64,000 nucleotides of DNA from the NCBI GenBank assembly GCA_037178975.1, contig JASJZH010000001.1, positions 3,286,001 to 3,350,000 of the forward strand, given 5' to 3'. How positions within the stretch are numbered: the stretch's first letter is position 1; each line of letters begins with the position of its first letter. The translations under genes were made by a program, and so were the position numbers. Shown here piece after piece: positions 1-14,101 of this stretch. This DNA comes from Oscheius tipulae. Lineage: Eukaryota; Nematoda; Chromadorea; Rhabditida; Rhabditidae. The notes below the pieces were generated by a model. The model ran no database searches and was not told the DNA's origin. It saw nothing but the letters and a program-made list of their open reading frames with translations.

Positions 1-54
1 TGTTTTGCTGGTAAAATAGGCTGAAAGTCAAAATATGAAGATTAAAAAAGTTTC

Positions 55-136
55 TGACGAGAGTGGGATTCGAACCCACGCCCCCGAAGAGACTGGTGCC
101 TTAAACCAGCGCCTTAGACCACTCGGCCATCTCGCC
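55..136 (-). tRNA. tRNA-Leu (anticodon AAG)
   Basis: Read on the minus strand, this folds as a complete class II tRNA of 82 bases including the discriminator A. It has a 7-bp acceptor stem (GGCGAGA with TCTCGTC, one G:U), the D-arm GGCCGAGTGGTC, a 5-bp anticodon stem CTGGT/ACCAG around the loop TTAAGGC (anticodon AAG), a long variable arm typical of leucine tRNAs, and a T-arm with GGTTCGAATCC. No intron is present. With A34 converted to inosine it would read CTT, CTC and CTA codons. It lies 34 bases inside the intron that follows the last visible ceramide kinase exon, on the same strand as that gene. Confidence 0.97.
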
Positions 137-176
137 ACACGTGCAAGTCGTGAGTGAGGCTGTTTATACTGCTTAC

Positions 177-1236
177 CAATTGCAATGTGAACAGCCGCTG
201 TGGCCCAATCGTCCGTTTCATGCACTGTCGAGACGATCGAGTTCGCGGAACCGGCTCCAATAATTCCAAATTTGAAGTGAGGCGTGACCAGGCGGGCCGA
301 ATCCGGGTCATCAATGTCTGCTCCGGCGTCTAGTTGTGTCCGTTTAAGGGCGCCAGTCATCACCTCGTTGAACAGACCATCACCACCGACCGAGACGACT
401 CCTTCCAACGCGAGCCATTTCTGCTTGTTCATTTCCATGAGATAGTCTCTCGCATGATTGGCTCGCTCCGTCAGGACGACCTGGAACGACAGTCCTGGTG
501 TCAACTCAAAAAAGGGTCGGGTCTTCGTGTCGAAAATCTTCTGAGCTTTTCTTTTACCACCGAATGGGTTGATAAAGACGATGATGTTTTTCGGGCGACT
601 CCGGATTGCTGTAAATGACCAGTTTGTCAACAATTTAGCAAAAGAAATCTACTTTTGAGGGTGCTGTAGATGATCTTATACCAATAGTCGCATTCCGCCT
701 TGTGTTCAAATGTTATGGGGAGCTCCTTCAGCCTCCACTTATGTTTGTCCTTTTTATAGACAAAGTAGAAGTAGAGGGTTGCTTCTGAAGCTTGTGCCTA
801 TACATTTGTATTATTCGTAAAGACTGTAAACATACATTTTTAGGCGGCAATTGCGGTATACCTCGTCGTACTTTGACGCGATAACGAAGGGCTGTTAGTA
901 ATTCGTCAAGTCGGTAGATGACCCAATGCTTCTGCGACTCACTGAAACAGTTTGATTACGCGTTTGGATAATAAAGGAGGACTCACTCTAGAAGTTGAAA
1001 TTCGAAGACATTCAAGACCCTATCAAAGACAATTCTGTGGCGTTTCCCGTGTGGAGATGTCACTTGGGCAATAAGACGACCCGTTTCTCCAGGAATACGT
1101 GATCTCTGTGAGAAGGAGGCGTTTGACGTCGATGTTAACCCTGAATCTGCTACTTTCGAACAAGAACAAAGAGCAGCAGACCTCTGACAGATTCTGTGGG
1201 TAATAAGGGCGTCACATCCGGGCTCATCTCCGACAT
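177..1236 (-). CDS. CERK: Ceramide kinase (partial; C-terminal half off the left edge)
   Basis: Phosphorylates ceramide to ceramide-1-phosphate. Exons placed at 1189-1236, 987-1105, 862-941, 653-784 and 177-608; phases agree at every join. The fourth exon encodes a lipid-binding N-terminal segment like that of CERK (VYKKDKHKWRLKELPI). The last visible exon encodes the start of the diacylglycerol-kinase-like catalytic domain with RPKNIIVFINPFGGK (nucleotide-binding loop) and GVVSVGGDGLFNEV, the GGDG motif of lipid kinases. It ends at HIAIG with a GTAAGC donor at 176; the rest lies beyond base 1. The first exon is the weakest: its donor would be GTCAGA, although that join keeps the frame. Ceramide kinase fits better than sphingosine kinase because of the segment after GGDG (RTQLDAGAD). 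A tRNA gene lies in the following intron. Confidence 0.88.
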
Positions 1237-2672
1237 TGTTAATCTCAAATTATTTTTTAAAATGATGATAAAGTAAAGGGAAAGAGCGAAATTGAGAAAA
1301 AAATTATTAGTGCTTTTCGTATAAAATCCAATACCAATACAATTGTTCAAAATAACTAATCGTAACAAACAAGATTGGGTGTGGTCGGACGGTGGGTTGG
1401 CATCAAAAAAAAAAGGATGAGTCATCCTACTACTTTATTGAAGCAGCTATTTTTCAGGGCGGCCAAAATGAAATCAGGGAGTTGACGCAGAAGAGGTTCT
1501 TTAATGTCGTGCCGGAAAGTAACTAGTTTAGGAGAATATAAAGCGTAGGAGGAACGAGAACGAGGATCAAAAAGGTTCGTTTTTTTGAGCTACAGGTAGT
1601 GAAAGTTGAGAGAAAATCTAGAATTAGTGAACCAAGGTCGTTAGAAAAATTTTATTTTTCAACAACATAACGAAAATGGGTCATCTAGAAATGCTATATT
1701 TGTTGGGAAATGTCCTGAGGAGGCGTGTGTGATTAGCAAGAGTTCCAGGATTTAAATAAGGAGCTAGACAAGGATGTTTTTGTGCTCTCCTACGCCTGTC
1801 TGAGCTTTCAAGAGTTTCGGCACAACAATAGTCTTAAATTCTGTTTTTCTCAATAATGGTATCATGAACTAATAATAGAACCAGCCTTTAAAAACAGTGG
1901 TGAATTCGGGGGGTTAGAGGCCATATTTGGTGAGCTAGCTTCCTGCAAAAAGGGCCTTTCAGGGCGAATAATTGTCTTCATTTAGGAGACATATCCGGCA
2001 CAATAAACTTCCGCCGTTTTAGTCGATATACTACAAACAGCAAACAGATGGAGGAACAAGAGTGAGAGTGGGTGGTTTTGACCCTCCGCAGAGCTGGCTG
2101 ATCTGTGTTTATTGACCAGCTGGCGGAAGAGAGAGAGAGAGAGAGGGCGAGCGATCGATGAAAAAACGGAAAAGGCATTGCGAGAGAGAAGATCCGTATC
2201 CCTATCGCCAAGGACGGGTCATTCGGGGGACGAAATGGGAACTAGTGTTGCTATCCGCGGCTGTTTTCGGCTATGTTTGCGGAAAGAAGAAGCGTAAACA
2301 ACGAGCGATAAGATTATTCTTCTTTTTACACGTGCTTTCTTATTTGTCTCTCATTTGTAATAGGCAGTTTCTAGGACAGATGCGATACATTTTGTTCTAA
2401 CCGCAGCCGACGCAAAGAAGTTGGACAGCTGTCACCAGCTTACTTTAGGACAGATCAGAAGTGGAATTGAAGGAAAGGTAAGATTGCAGCAGAGAACTGC
2501 GGGAAAGACCAGCGGCTTGTTTGACCCTCTGGAGCAAGTGTGAGACAGAAAAAGCAAATGAATCACTCCGCGTGGAGTGCCTGGTCAAGTGGCATTTATT
2601 CCTGTCTCCAATAAAAATACGCCTTGTAGTTTATAAATTTTTATGCAAATGAAAAACAACTAACAACAACAG
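1237..2672. other. Intergenic region with no supported gene
   Basis: About 1.4 kb between two genes read to the left. Open frames are short, lack domain signatures and are not joined by plausible splice sites. It contains a short GA repeat near 2126-2147 and otherwise unremarkable A/T-rich sequence. It probably includes the ceramide kinase promoter and the S12 3' flank. Confidence 0.6.
2126..2147. repeat. (GA)n microsatellite
   Basis: A short run of GA dinucleotides between the ceramide kinase and S12 genes. It is a simple-sequence repeat with no evident function. Confidence 0.85.
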
Positions 2673-3235
2673 CTACTTCTTGCTTCCAGCCGGTGCGCAA
2701 TCGTATTTACCTCGAACAATTTTGGCTTTGATGGAGATGAGATCTCTTCGGCGACCGCCTTCAACTAGAACCTGAAAAATGTTGTTTAAATAACGAAGAT
2801 TCCTCAAGACCAACCTGGGAATGCTCTTGAAGATTATGACCAATTCCGGGAATGTAGGCTGTCACTTCGTTGCCAGTGGAAAGTCTCACTATTGCGCATT
2901 TTCTATTGCCCGAGTTCGGCTTTTTCGGATGACGAATTACAGCTGAAGTGATATTGTAAAGGCTAAAATCCGCTACATACTTTTGAGAACGATTCCTCGG
3001 AAATGATTGTAGCCACTAATTGGCGACTTGTCTTTACTTCTAGATCGTCGAGCAGGTGGACCGTTTCTATAGTGGATAAACTGTAAATATAGTTGTCGAG
3101 GTATGTGGAGACAAAAGAAACCTGTAATATGTTGTTCCTAGGAGAAGTTGCAGAGGTATGAAAAGCACATGACGTGAATTTCTGCCAAAGCCGTTCCATC
3201 GTCTGCGGCAGAAGTTTTGAAAGAGAAGAAAGCAT
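2673..3235 (-). CDS. MRPS12: Mitochondrial small-subunit ribosomal protein uS12
   Basis: Part of the decoding centre of the mitochondrial ribosome. Four exons (3122-3235, 2981-3080, 2815-2942, 2673-2771) give 146 residues in an uninterrupted frame. The first exon encodes a basic, hydroxylated mitochondrial presequence ([20 protein letters not shown]). The core shows the S12 hallmarks: [20 protein letters not shown], then KCAIVRL, then [16 protein letters not shown] and [11 protein letters not shown], matching the [22 protein letters not shown] and RGGRVKDL motifs of bacterial S12. Length is that expected for a mitochondrial S12 with presequence. The acceptor-like AATTTCAG lies two bases before the ATG, suggesting spliced-leader addition. 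Introns are about 38-43 bases. Confidence 0.95.
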
Positions 3236-4135
3236 TGCTGAAATTGTGTAGGCTGTTTTGACACTTATGTGGAATTACGCTAGCACAAGAAGATGGCAAC
3301 ATAGACAAAAGGTGCGCTAAATACAGAGAAGTTTTGAACTGGCAGCAGGAAAATTCAAATCCTTCTAAAGGCGGTAAAACGCTGTGTCCATTTTCCTTAA
3401 CGCTCCTTTATTTTTTCGCCGTACTCTGATTTCATGCTGCTTTTCCTTCACTCTTACACGATCGCCCCGGAGCTCCTCAAAAAGTCCTTTTATCCAGCCT
3501 CCTTGATTTCCTTCTGAAACGGCATCTAAATCGCCGTTTTAGAAGCACAGTTGCAGTAACGAGTTCGCCTACGAAAAGGTTCGGTTTCAAGTGCTGAAAA
3601 GATTAGCCTTTCTGTTGGCATATCAGAACATAGCCATGCAGGCTTCCCTGTGCTTCACATTTTGCAAACGATACAAGATTCGAAACTAGGCATGTTCGGT
3701 ACACGAATTCTTTCTTTCAGTAACTTCTTTTCAATTGTAACAGCGTTTCTGTAACACCTTCGACTACTTCTCCTGAACACATGATACTAATTGCAGAAAT
3801 TCTTTTTATCATTTACTGCTCTAAGTTACTTTATTTTCGATCTTTTTGAACTTGATAGGTGACGAGAGGACGGCCCGGGTGCGATCGATATAACCCAATG
3901 ACGTCAGCCATCATGTGTGTGCAGCCTGCACTCTCCTCTATTTCCAGCTACTCACGTTCTCTTTTCATATTAGCCACTTTGTTTACCCCGTTTTGTCGGC
4001 TACCAATATATTTTTGCTAATTTATGCAATGTTATCCTCCAAACCGGATGTGTTGCGAAATCCATCCAGTCCAGTCGCTTTTTTCCACGCTTTCCTCGTG
4101 CTCCGACCAATGTCCGTCTTTTCAGTGATGTAAAC
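3236..4135. other. Divergent upstream region between S12 and OSER1-like genes
   Basis: About 900 bases between the starts of two divergently read genes. No coding exon is supported. It holds a perfect CRE palindrome (3899-3906) and, just before the downstream start, a TTTCAG acceptor-like site. It presumably contains both promoters. Confidence 0.55.
3899..3906. promoter_or_regulatory. CRE/ATF palindrome TGACGTCA
   Basis: A perfect 8-bp cAMP-response-element palindrome followed by GCCATC, 230 bases before the OSER1-like start codon. bZIP factors of the CREB/ATF class bind this sequence; use here is inferred from position only. Confidence 0.45.
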
Positions 4136-4821
4136 ATGTCATCCAATTCTTCAACACCGGCCACATCAGATGGTAATATGGCCAGCACTTCAAAAATCGA
4201 TCTGGAGCTCGAGGATACTGTGAACACACTGGGAATGATGATGATCGGCTGCAAGCGTTACAAATCTGAAGATTGTTCTCAAGACCACGACGAGAACTCA
4301 AAAAATCAGGTTTGGTTAAAGGTTTTTCATTTGTTCATTGCTATTTTTAAGCCCAGCTGCTCCACCGATACACAGACAAATAGCCAACAAAGACGTCGCT
4401 GTTCTTGGACATACCGCTTGGGCAGATACACTCCATACCATCTTCCGAAGTAAGTGTTCCTGTTTTTAATTTCGCCTGAGTTCCCTTCAGTGAAAAGCTC
4501 ACATATACGTTTACAGAAAGTCGAAAACACGTACAAGACATATGTCAATGAGCGAACTCGACTACAATACACTTTCGAAAGTGCGATGGAAGGGCGACAA
4601 GGATCTGGACTACTTGAAATTGGCGATACTTGATGAAAAGTGAGTTTTCCCCTCCACAGTTCGTTCATTCCAGCAATTACAGAAAGTCAGTTCCTTGTGG
4701 AATCGAGGCCGCTCGTCCACCAACTCCGGACGTAGAAATAGACGAGCTCACGGAGTATTTCTCAGCCTTCGTCCGCGTCGAGATGAAGATGTCCGCTCTC
4801 GTCGATTCGCTGTATTCGTAA
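4136..4821 (+). CDS. OSER1-like protein (oxidative-stress-responsive serine-rich protein family)
   Basis: Four exons (4136-4309, 4352-4449, 4517-4639, 4683-4821) encode 177 residues. The N-terminus is Ser/Thr-rich, the middle is basic (SQQRRRCSWTYRLG, then LPKKSKTRTRHM) and looks like a nuclear-localisation stretch. The C-terminus DVEIDELTEYFSAFVRVEMK followed by MSALVDSLYS resembles the conserved end of vertebrate OSER1 (acidic patch, a D/E-LS-Y segment, then KMS..A..MY). OSER1 is a small nuclear protein linked to stress responses and lifespan; its biochemical activity is not known. The family call rests mostly on this C-terminal motif, so it is moderately secure. An acceptor-like TTTTCAG lies 10 bases before the start. 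Convergent with SIN3, 190 bases apart. Confidence 0.62.
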
Positions 4822-5010
4822 ACAGGTTCCCCCTTTCCCATTTTCACGTGTATTGAGAGTTTTGTATACAGTCTAGTTTTGTTAAATTTAATGTATAAAT
4901 ACACAAACGACTTGGTCATTCTGAGAGAGACAGGGAGTGATCACTTTGAAGAGAAAAGCAGCCGATTATCCTGAGATCTGACTAGAGTTCGAGTATGTCA
5001 AAAATAGGCG

Positions 5011-8000
5011 TCACAACGCGTAGTCTTCAAGATGATACTGGTTGAATTGTAAAAATGGGTAGGTTGGGTTGGTCATGACAGTTCGAGAACTGTTCGTATC
5101 AAGCCACGTTGTCGCTCCCGCCAGATTCGACATCGTGATGGCTCCTTCGACTCGTAGCTTTCTCCTCTTACAGACTTCATCCAACATGTGTTTCTGGAAT
5201 TTCCATTCAATCAGCTCTTTTTGTGTCTTACCTTTTCTTTCCCGAACGGTCGTGTTATCTTCAAAAAGCCTTCGCGGGTATTTGAAACCATCCGAGTTCT
5301 CTCAGTTGTCACGGAGAACGTTCCATAGAACTGTTGGAACTCTTTGTGGATTTCCGTCAATCCTGTCTGCTGTCGTTTTCTAGCATTACGGGTCAAGAAG
5401 ACCGGAACTCGTCTTTCTGGCTCCGGTGTCTGTTCCTTCTCATCCATACTCGTTCCGGCTTCTTCGACAGCCTCTTCCACCTCCGGTTCCTGCTCGGGCA
5501 TCTCCTCTTCTTCTTCTTCTACTTCTTCCTTTTTCTCTACCTCCATCGTCTCTTCTTTATCTTCTTCCTCCTCTTCCTCTTCCTCTTCCGAGCTACCGAC
5601 TTCTGACAAGGCTCGATCGATTATTTCCCGTCCATCCATAGACATATCTTCCGTCTCGGTGTCTACGAGTTCCACTGTGACTGTCACTTTCTGGAGATCC
5701 ATAGTGACCAGTTTGAAGCAGTTCTGGCAGTTCAACTTGGTCTCTGCCTCATTCGCATACTCTTGCTCGATTCTAAAATACATTTTTTCAGGATCTTCGT
5801 CTACTTACCCTGCTCTTCGGTCCGAATTATCCATAAGGGAGAAGGGTGGATTGACTTTGAACCGTTCGTACATCTTCAGACACTCGGCATTGTCGTTGCT
5901 CAGAGCCAACAGATGAATCTGTCGACTGATCAAGTTGACTATTTTGTCGATCGAAAAGGCCATATAGGCCTCCAAAGGGAAGAGATTCCTATAAAAGACA
6001 AAAGGTTCATTTTTTTTTGTTGATATACTCACCTAATCTGGTCCTCAAAAATGAGGGCATCCATGCCTCCGTCCAAAAAGTTCTTGCATTCCATCAGAAA
6101 GTCCTCATACATCGACGGAACGCTCTTTTTCTGACCGCTTGACTGAAAATAACAGTTTTATAAAAAGAGCAAACGAACCCGAAGCTCTGGAAGCCCATTG
6201 TTCATATCGAAGATGTTCATCTCTGTCGCGAGGGACTTATGGGAACCTTGCTCTGTGTAGATTCTCTTTCGCTCCTCTTGAAGCCTCTCGTCCATCTCGT
6301 AAGTGGCGCACATCTCGCGCCAGCTCTCCTTGATACGGAAGAGACGTTCACAGAGAATCTGAACGGGCATTCATTTACAGACAGGTGATGGGACTCACGT
6401 GGTAAACTCGCATAAAGACCAGCAGTGGATTCCCACCGTAGATCATTCTGTAGCGAGTGGAACAACCCATCTTTACGTCGTCCATGTTTTCGAGGCCTTC
6501 TCTGAATTTCTCTCTCATAGATTTCTTCTTTCAAGTAGCAGAATAATGGTGAGATGCGCTAGCATAGTGTCTCTTCTCTTTCAGCAGCTTCTTACAATTT
6601 TCTGGGCCTGTTTGGTCTTTTTTTGGTGAATTCGAGGAGGGAAAACGAACGAAAAAGTTTTCCAGGGCTGCGAATGTCACTACAGCAAAGTACCAAATAC
6701 GTGTGGCGGCTTCATCTGAACGCTAGACTTGCTTTCAAGCAGTTGTACTCAGTTTTTAACAAAAAACGCGTAGTGTGGTAGTGTTCCTTTTCCCCATTTC
6801 TACTTTTTTTTTTTTACAGTAGATCTAAACAAAACACCGAAACCTACTGGATCTCGTCCTCGTCGTCAGCGTCATCGCTGTTGTCTTCCAAGTGGTAGGG
6901 AATGAAGAAGAGCTCCTTTACAAGTCTGAAACCGAGTCCATGTCCTGTCAAGAACTTGAACCTGCCTCTTCAAAACGACAGTGATTCGCTCCTTTTCGCT
7001 AGAAGATATACTGCTCTGCTTACTGATATGGTGGATGATCAGCTCATTGGCATCTTTCATAACTGTCTTGTCTTCTGGATAGTAGAGCATCATGTGTGGT
7101 CCTTCGTCGTCCGAACGCCCCTCAACGAATCTGAATAAGATTCAGTATCAGTCCCAAAACTGTACTCACTTGGTCTGTCTCTCATCGAAAAGAACCTCCA
7201 TCTGATGGACGAGTTGTTTAGCTTTGATCCACTTGGCGTCGCTCGTCTTCATGGCATTCGAGAGATGGTCGAGCGCCTTGGCCATATGTCTATCATTCTG
7301 CTCCTTCCAGACTTTGTTCATCTGTTCCTGAGCCTCGATCCAGTCTCTCTCCTTGTCTTTCATTCGGTCGATTATCTGGAAACGAGTTTTGAACAAGAGG
7401 ATAAGCAATGAAATGATACCTTTGGGATAGAGAGAGATGGGTTATTCCGGAGCGAGTCGATGATCTTCGTGGCGTTCTCACCGTATATTCTCTTCAGAGC
7501 CTTGACCATGAGTGTTTGAGACGAGCCTCCGAGAGATTCATCCAGCTTGAACTGTTTCTGCTCGTGCGTACTAAGGCGATTCATCTTCCGTCTCTGACAC
7601 TCCAGAGCATCTATCGCATACTTGTTGTTCTCGATGATTATGTCCAGCTCGAATCTCTCATCCTCCGTCTTACAGACAAACTCCTCGTAGGGAGTCTTCT
7701 TTGCCGAGACGACCGTAGTATCCTCAGAAGACCACGAGGGGAATGACACCCAAGTGTCGTTAAGAACTGAGTGACAAAGAAGTGTCCTTCCCGAACATTT
7801 GGGTGGTTCCATTGTGTCAGGAAGACTTCTGTAGCTGACCCCCAGTTGCTTACAACTGGCATAATCAATGTTATGTTTCTGTTCCTCTGTCAGACAGTCC
7901 ATCGCTGCCGGAGCAGTGGAATGGTCGAGAGCGATGAATTGACGGTTAAACTCATTCAAAAGACTTCCACAACCACCTGGAAAATAGAGATTAGTCAGAT

Positions 8001-10541
8001 TTCAGGAAAACTAACCGATGACAGGGTACAGGAGAGCCAACAGCTCTTGTCCCGAGATGATTCGAGCGTTGAAAGTGGCCATAGCTCTCAAGAAGACGTT
8101 GTATTGGGCAGCTGTGGCTGTTCTCCTAATCTGAAAGTCTTTTGTCAACATTTTCCCATAATTTTCTACCTTCTCAATGAGAGTAATGTCTTCTACCGAC
8201 ATCGATCGGAAAAGCTCGTCCATTCGGCCCATAATGTCGTGTTCAGGGTATTTCTTCGATATCAGTTCCAGTTCGCCTGTCTCGAAGTCGCTCTCGTCAT
8301 TATCGGATCCAGATTCAGAAGTGATGTCTTCGAGTTCTCCGAATGCTATATCTTCTTCTTCTTCCTCGTCTTGAAGGAATCCTTCAGCTTCCATTTTTTC
8401 CAAGGTCGCTATCTCTTCCTCATCTAACTCTGTTTCTTCATCTCCTTCCTCCTCATCCTCTGCTTCGTCTTCCGCCTCAACTGGAAGAGTAAGATCATGT
8501 TCCTCCGGCTTCTCCGGCTCATCTTCTCCTCCAGCCGTCTCGTCTTCCTCTTCCTCCTCATCGACTTCATCTTCAGAGGGAGAGACATAGAAGTACTCTT
8601 TGTCCACAGGCAACTCGGTTTCTGGGAGACTGACAGAAGGGGCTGGTTCAGGGACGGCCGACGTCTCTCCCTCACTCTCTTCGTCGTCTCTGATAGGTTC
8701 CTCTTGCCCTGATTCTTGTTCGCCTTCCGGCAGTTTCAGCTCTTCAGACTCCTCCATCTCTTCCAATTCGTCTTCATCGCTCGACTCTTTGTCCTCGTCT
8801 TCCTCGTCGTCGACGGATTCCTCGGGCTCCCCTAGCAAAGCTTCATCGCCAACGAGCTCTTCAGTCTCTTCTTCCTCCTCATCTTCATCCTCGAGGTCCT
8901 CATCTTCCGCTTCGGATGCCTCTTCCTCTACTTCTGTATTCATCAATTCTGGTTCGGGCTCGCTCTTTTCCTCCTGAACAAGAGGATTTTGGTGACTTTC
9001 TACTATGTGTACCTCTTTGGGTTCTGTCTCTTCCACTAGAGCTGGTCGATTCATTCGGGAGGCCATAGACGGCATGAAAAGTCGGAACTCTTCGAAGAGA
9101 TCTACCTCATCACCGAATAGTTGAGCCACGGCATCGAGCACCATCTGCTCAGCTTGCACGTCAATTATCTCTGAACTTGTCTGAAACTGTTGGAAATAAT
9201 TGGCTGGAGCCTGAAACTTACTGCCTCTTGAAAGTTTCCGAGAATTTCGAGGAACTTATGATAGACGTGTTGTCTGCTGTGGAAGCGCGCTTTGATTCTA
9301 TTGACAAACTTGACCGACGTATTCTTCGCATACAAGGCGTCCTCCTAAAAGACTGATAAGAGACTTTATTAGTCTACTTACAGGATCAACATCCTCAGCG
9401 TCGAATTGGTAAACCGAACGATGTCTATCTTCCCTCTCGGCCAGTCTCTGTAGCTCTGCTACTCGAACATCTTCTTGTATCTGTTCTTCGTCTTCCATCT
9501 CCTCGTCCTCATCTTCCTGTTCTTCTTCTTCTCTCTCAACCTCTTCATCTTCAGCTTCGTCTTCCTCCTCATCTTCCTCTTCTGGCTGAGCCCCCATTCC
9601 CTGATAGTCTTGATATGGAGGCAATGGGAATACTTCGCCGTTTTCTATCAGCTGAAACGATGAATTTTTTTCGAGCACATAAAAAGACTACCTTCCGAAG
9701 ACCGTTCGGTTCGGAAATAATGATCTTTCCTGCATCGATGGCCACCTCGAATCCGGCTGGGAGGAACTGATTGAAGCCAGTGATCAAGTGCGGCTTTCCG
9801 GCAAAGAGGTTGCTCACTCTTGTGATCACACCAGGTGTATCAATCCTGGAAAAGAGTGAGATGGGAGTACCGTGATAACCCATTCGATGCGAAACTAGGC
9901 ATTCTACCTTTACAAAAACAAGCGATGTCTGTGGACTTTCTGTGTGCTGTTCTAGCATCAGTTCGCTCAAGTTTGTACTGACCTAGATAACTTTCGCTCC
10001 CGGACTCTTTCCAAATCAGTAGAGTATATCTCGTTCCCATAAGAAGTTATACAATCGCATTAGCTGGCTGAGTCATTCCTCGAAAAACATGTTCTTTTGA
10101 CCATTGGCTAGCTATCTCCCCAGTCTCTCTCCCTCTCCCACCACAACATTTTCAAAGACACGCAAACGAACATCGAAACCGATCGGAAATTTGAAAAAGT
10201 TGTTCAGTCAAACTGTCTACTCGTGAAGAAACGAAAAAAAAAACTCACGCTTGTGATTTGAAGTCCTTCATAATGTCTAGAAACTGAGTGTAAACTTGAG
10301 GCTCGCTGGCAAACTGTGTCTTGACTTGGTCCAAATAGGTCAAGGCATCTTCCACCTAATATTTTTTAATATTTCGTGAATTTCAAAGCTCAAGTTGGTC
10401 AAAAACAAGTGTATACCTTGACTCTTGAATTGTGAGTCGGCTGCTGGGGCGGTGGGTCGTAGTCGTACCCCTCCCCACGGCCATTGTTGTACATGTCCTC
10501 CTCTTCCGACTCACTGTCAGTGTGACTCTCGGCTTCTGCAA
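5011..10541 (-). CDS. SIN3: SIN3-family transcriptional corepressor
   Basis: Scaffold of the SIN3-HDAC complex, nuclear. About twenty exons, read leftwards. PAH1 is at 10249-10355 plus 9692-9845 ([20 protein letters not shown], then [10 protein letters not shown]). A Glu/Asp-rich linker follows (9382-9651). PAH2 spans 9222-9344 and 9100-9180 ([24 protein letters not shown]). A second very acidic linker of roughly 250 residues precedes PAH3 (8000-8260; [20 protein letters not shown]). The HDAC-interaction domain is at about 7420-7980 ([20 protein letters not shown]), followed by the SIN3 C-terminal region and another acidic stretch near 5480-5620. The last exon ends EDYAL at 5011. The 5' end is unresolved: the first convincing exon starts at 10541 after an acceptor and no initiator exon upstream was recognised. 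One intron (6926-6965) appears to use a GC donor. Confidence 0.9.
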
Positions 10542-12041
10542 CTGGATAAAATAGTTAAATTGGAAGAAAAAAAAAGTAGGCAAAGCACGTCAGAAATGGT
10601 CAAGGGACAGGAGCCAAGAAAGACGAACTTGAACCCCGTAGAGCGTCCACGGGATGTACGCAATCGGGCGCGTTTACCGACAAGATAAAAATTGAATTTT
10701 TTTTCTCTCTTTAAAAACAGACTCTTATTACAATGAACTATAGCCAAGTTCTCTTAAAGAATTGAAAGCACTGAGCCATTTTAATTGCTAATGTGTATAT
10801 GCCGTTAACGATCGGATACAGGTACCAAAGAAAGGGGCAGGATTTCGGGGTCTCCTTTGCCCAGAAGGAAGGTAGGCTATGGCAAATGAAAACCTTAACG
10901 GTCTCTTTCTTGTCATTAGATTACTTAGCTTGACATCTGGGAGAAGTCTGCAGAATTTCACAGCCCTATTTGGCACAAACCGGAGCCATATGGTTCATCT
11001 GTTGACAATTGCTTCGTTCAGCAAGTGTGAAGTGCAACTCTCTGGAGTAGAAAGAAAACGTACTAATTGCACAGCAGCGTGAGCAGATCGTAGAAGGAGT
11101 CACAACTTGCGAGGAACTCGGGATCTGAGCCCGCCACGCAAGTTTCTTCATATGGTGACACTGCCTGCTCTGGAAAAGTGTTTTATTCGATATTTGGGCA
11201 GGCGTCACCGTTCGTTTAAATTATTGGACTTCCCGACGCACATCAAACCTAGTTTTTATGGTATCTTACACCCATTTTTCTGTATCTAACCATGTTTTTC
11301 GATCTCAGCGTGTATAATAATCCCTTTCAAAAAAACAGCTCAGAACGTTACGGAAATATGCGTATGAGAATAGCTGATATAAGCCGCCTATTTTCGCTAC
11401 TTTTCGGCTCGATTCATTTTCAAGAGAGCTATTTATACGGCGTGTTCGGAAAACATAGTTAGGGTGATGCCAGCCCAAGTATTACCAGGGGTAATATCTC
11501 AAGAGAAAAAAAATGGCTTCCAATTGTTACGGCTCGTTGTCTCCAGTTCTGATTTCAGCTGTGTCCCCTCTCCAGTTTCTTTCAAATCTACGACACATTC
11601 GGCTCCAATGTCTGCAGATACGCTTTGGGACCAATCCTGTAGATTCAAGATGATTTGCCGTTTTTTGTCATGAAATTTCCATACAGCTTTGCACATTTTG
11701 TTGTTGGAATCTGCCTCTGCAGTCCGTTTAAATGCTTGCATGCCGCAATGTCGAACAAAAATACTCGTCGATATAACCTTTCATTGCTTATTAAAATGTC
11801 AAACGTGTGTAACAGATTCACAGTCAAGAGACAATTGTGTGTATGTAACTGACAAAAGGATTCAGAACCGTGTTTCGGGGAGAGAGTAAAAGCTGCGAGG
11901 TAATGCAGCCGAATAATAATTGGGAAGCCTGAGCATGAGGGGAGCGGGAAGAGCACAAGAATAAAGGCGGAGTGAATGAGGGGGGAACGGGTATGATACA
12001 ATGCGGGAAAGTGAAGTCGAGAAAGAGTTAATTGCACTGGC
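10542..12041. other. Region upstream of SIN3 and downstream of the Src gene
   Basis: About 1.5 kb with no supported coding exon. It should contain the missing SIN3 first exon or 5' leader and the 3' end of the Src-type kinase mRNA. Short frames here show no domain or splice support. Confidence 0.5.

Positions 12042-14101
<2,060 letters not shown>

Noticed and set aside
28-176. Continuation of the ceramide kinase frame through the tRNA to base 28
   Set aside because: The frame crosses a strong GTAAGC donor and a complete tRNA; the translated part has no similarity to the enzyme.
5334-8977. Ser-rich and Phe/Leu-rich plus-strand frames opposite SIN3
   Set aside because: They are antisense mirrors of the GAA/GAG-rich acidic exons of SIN3, not separate genes.
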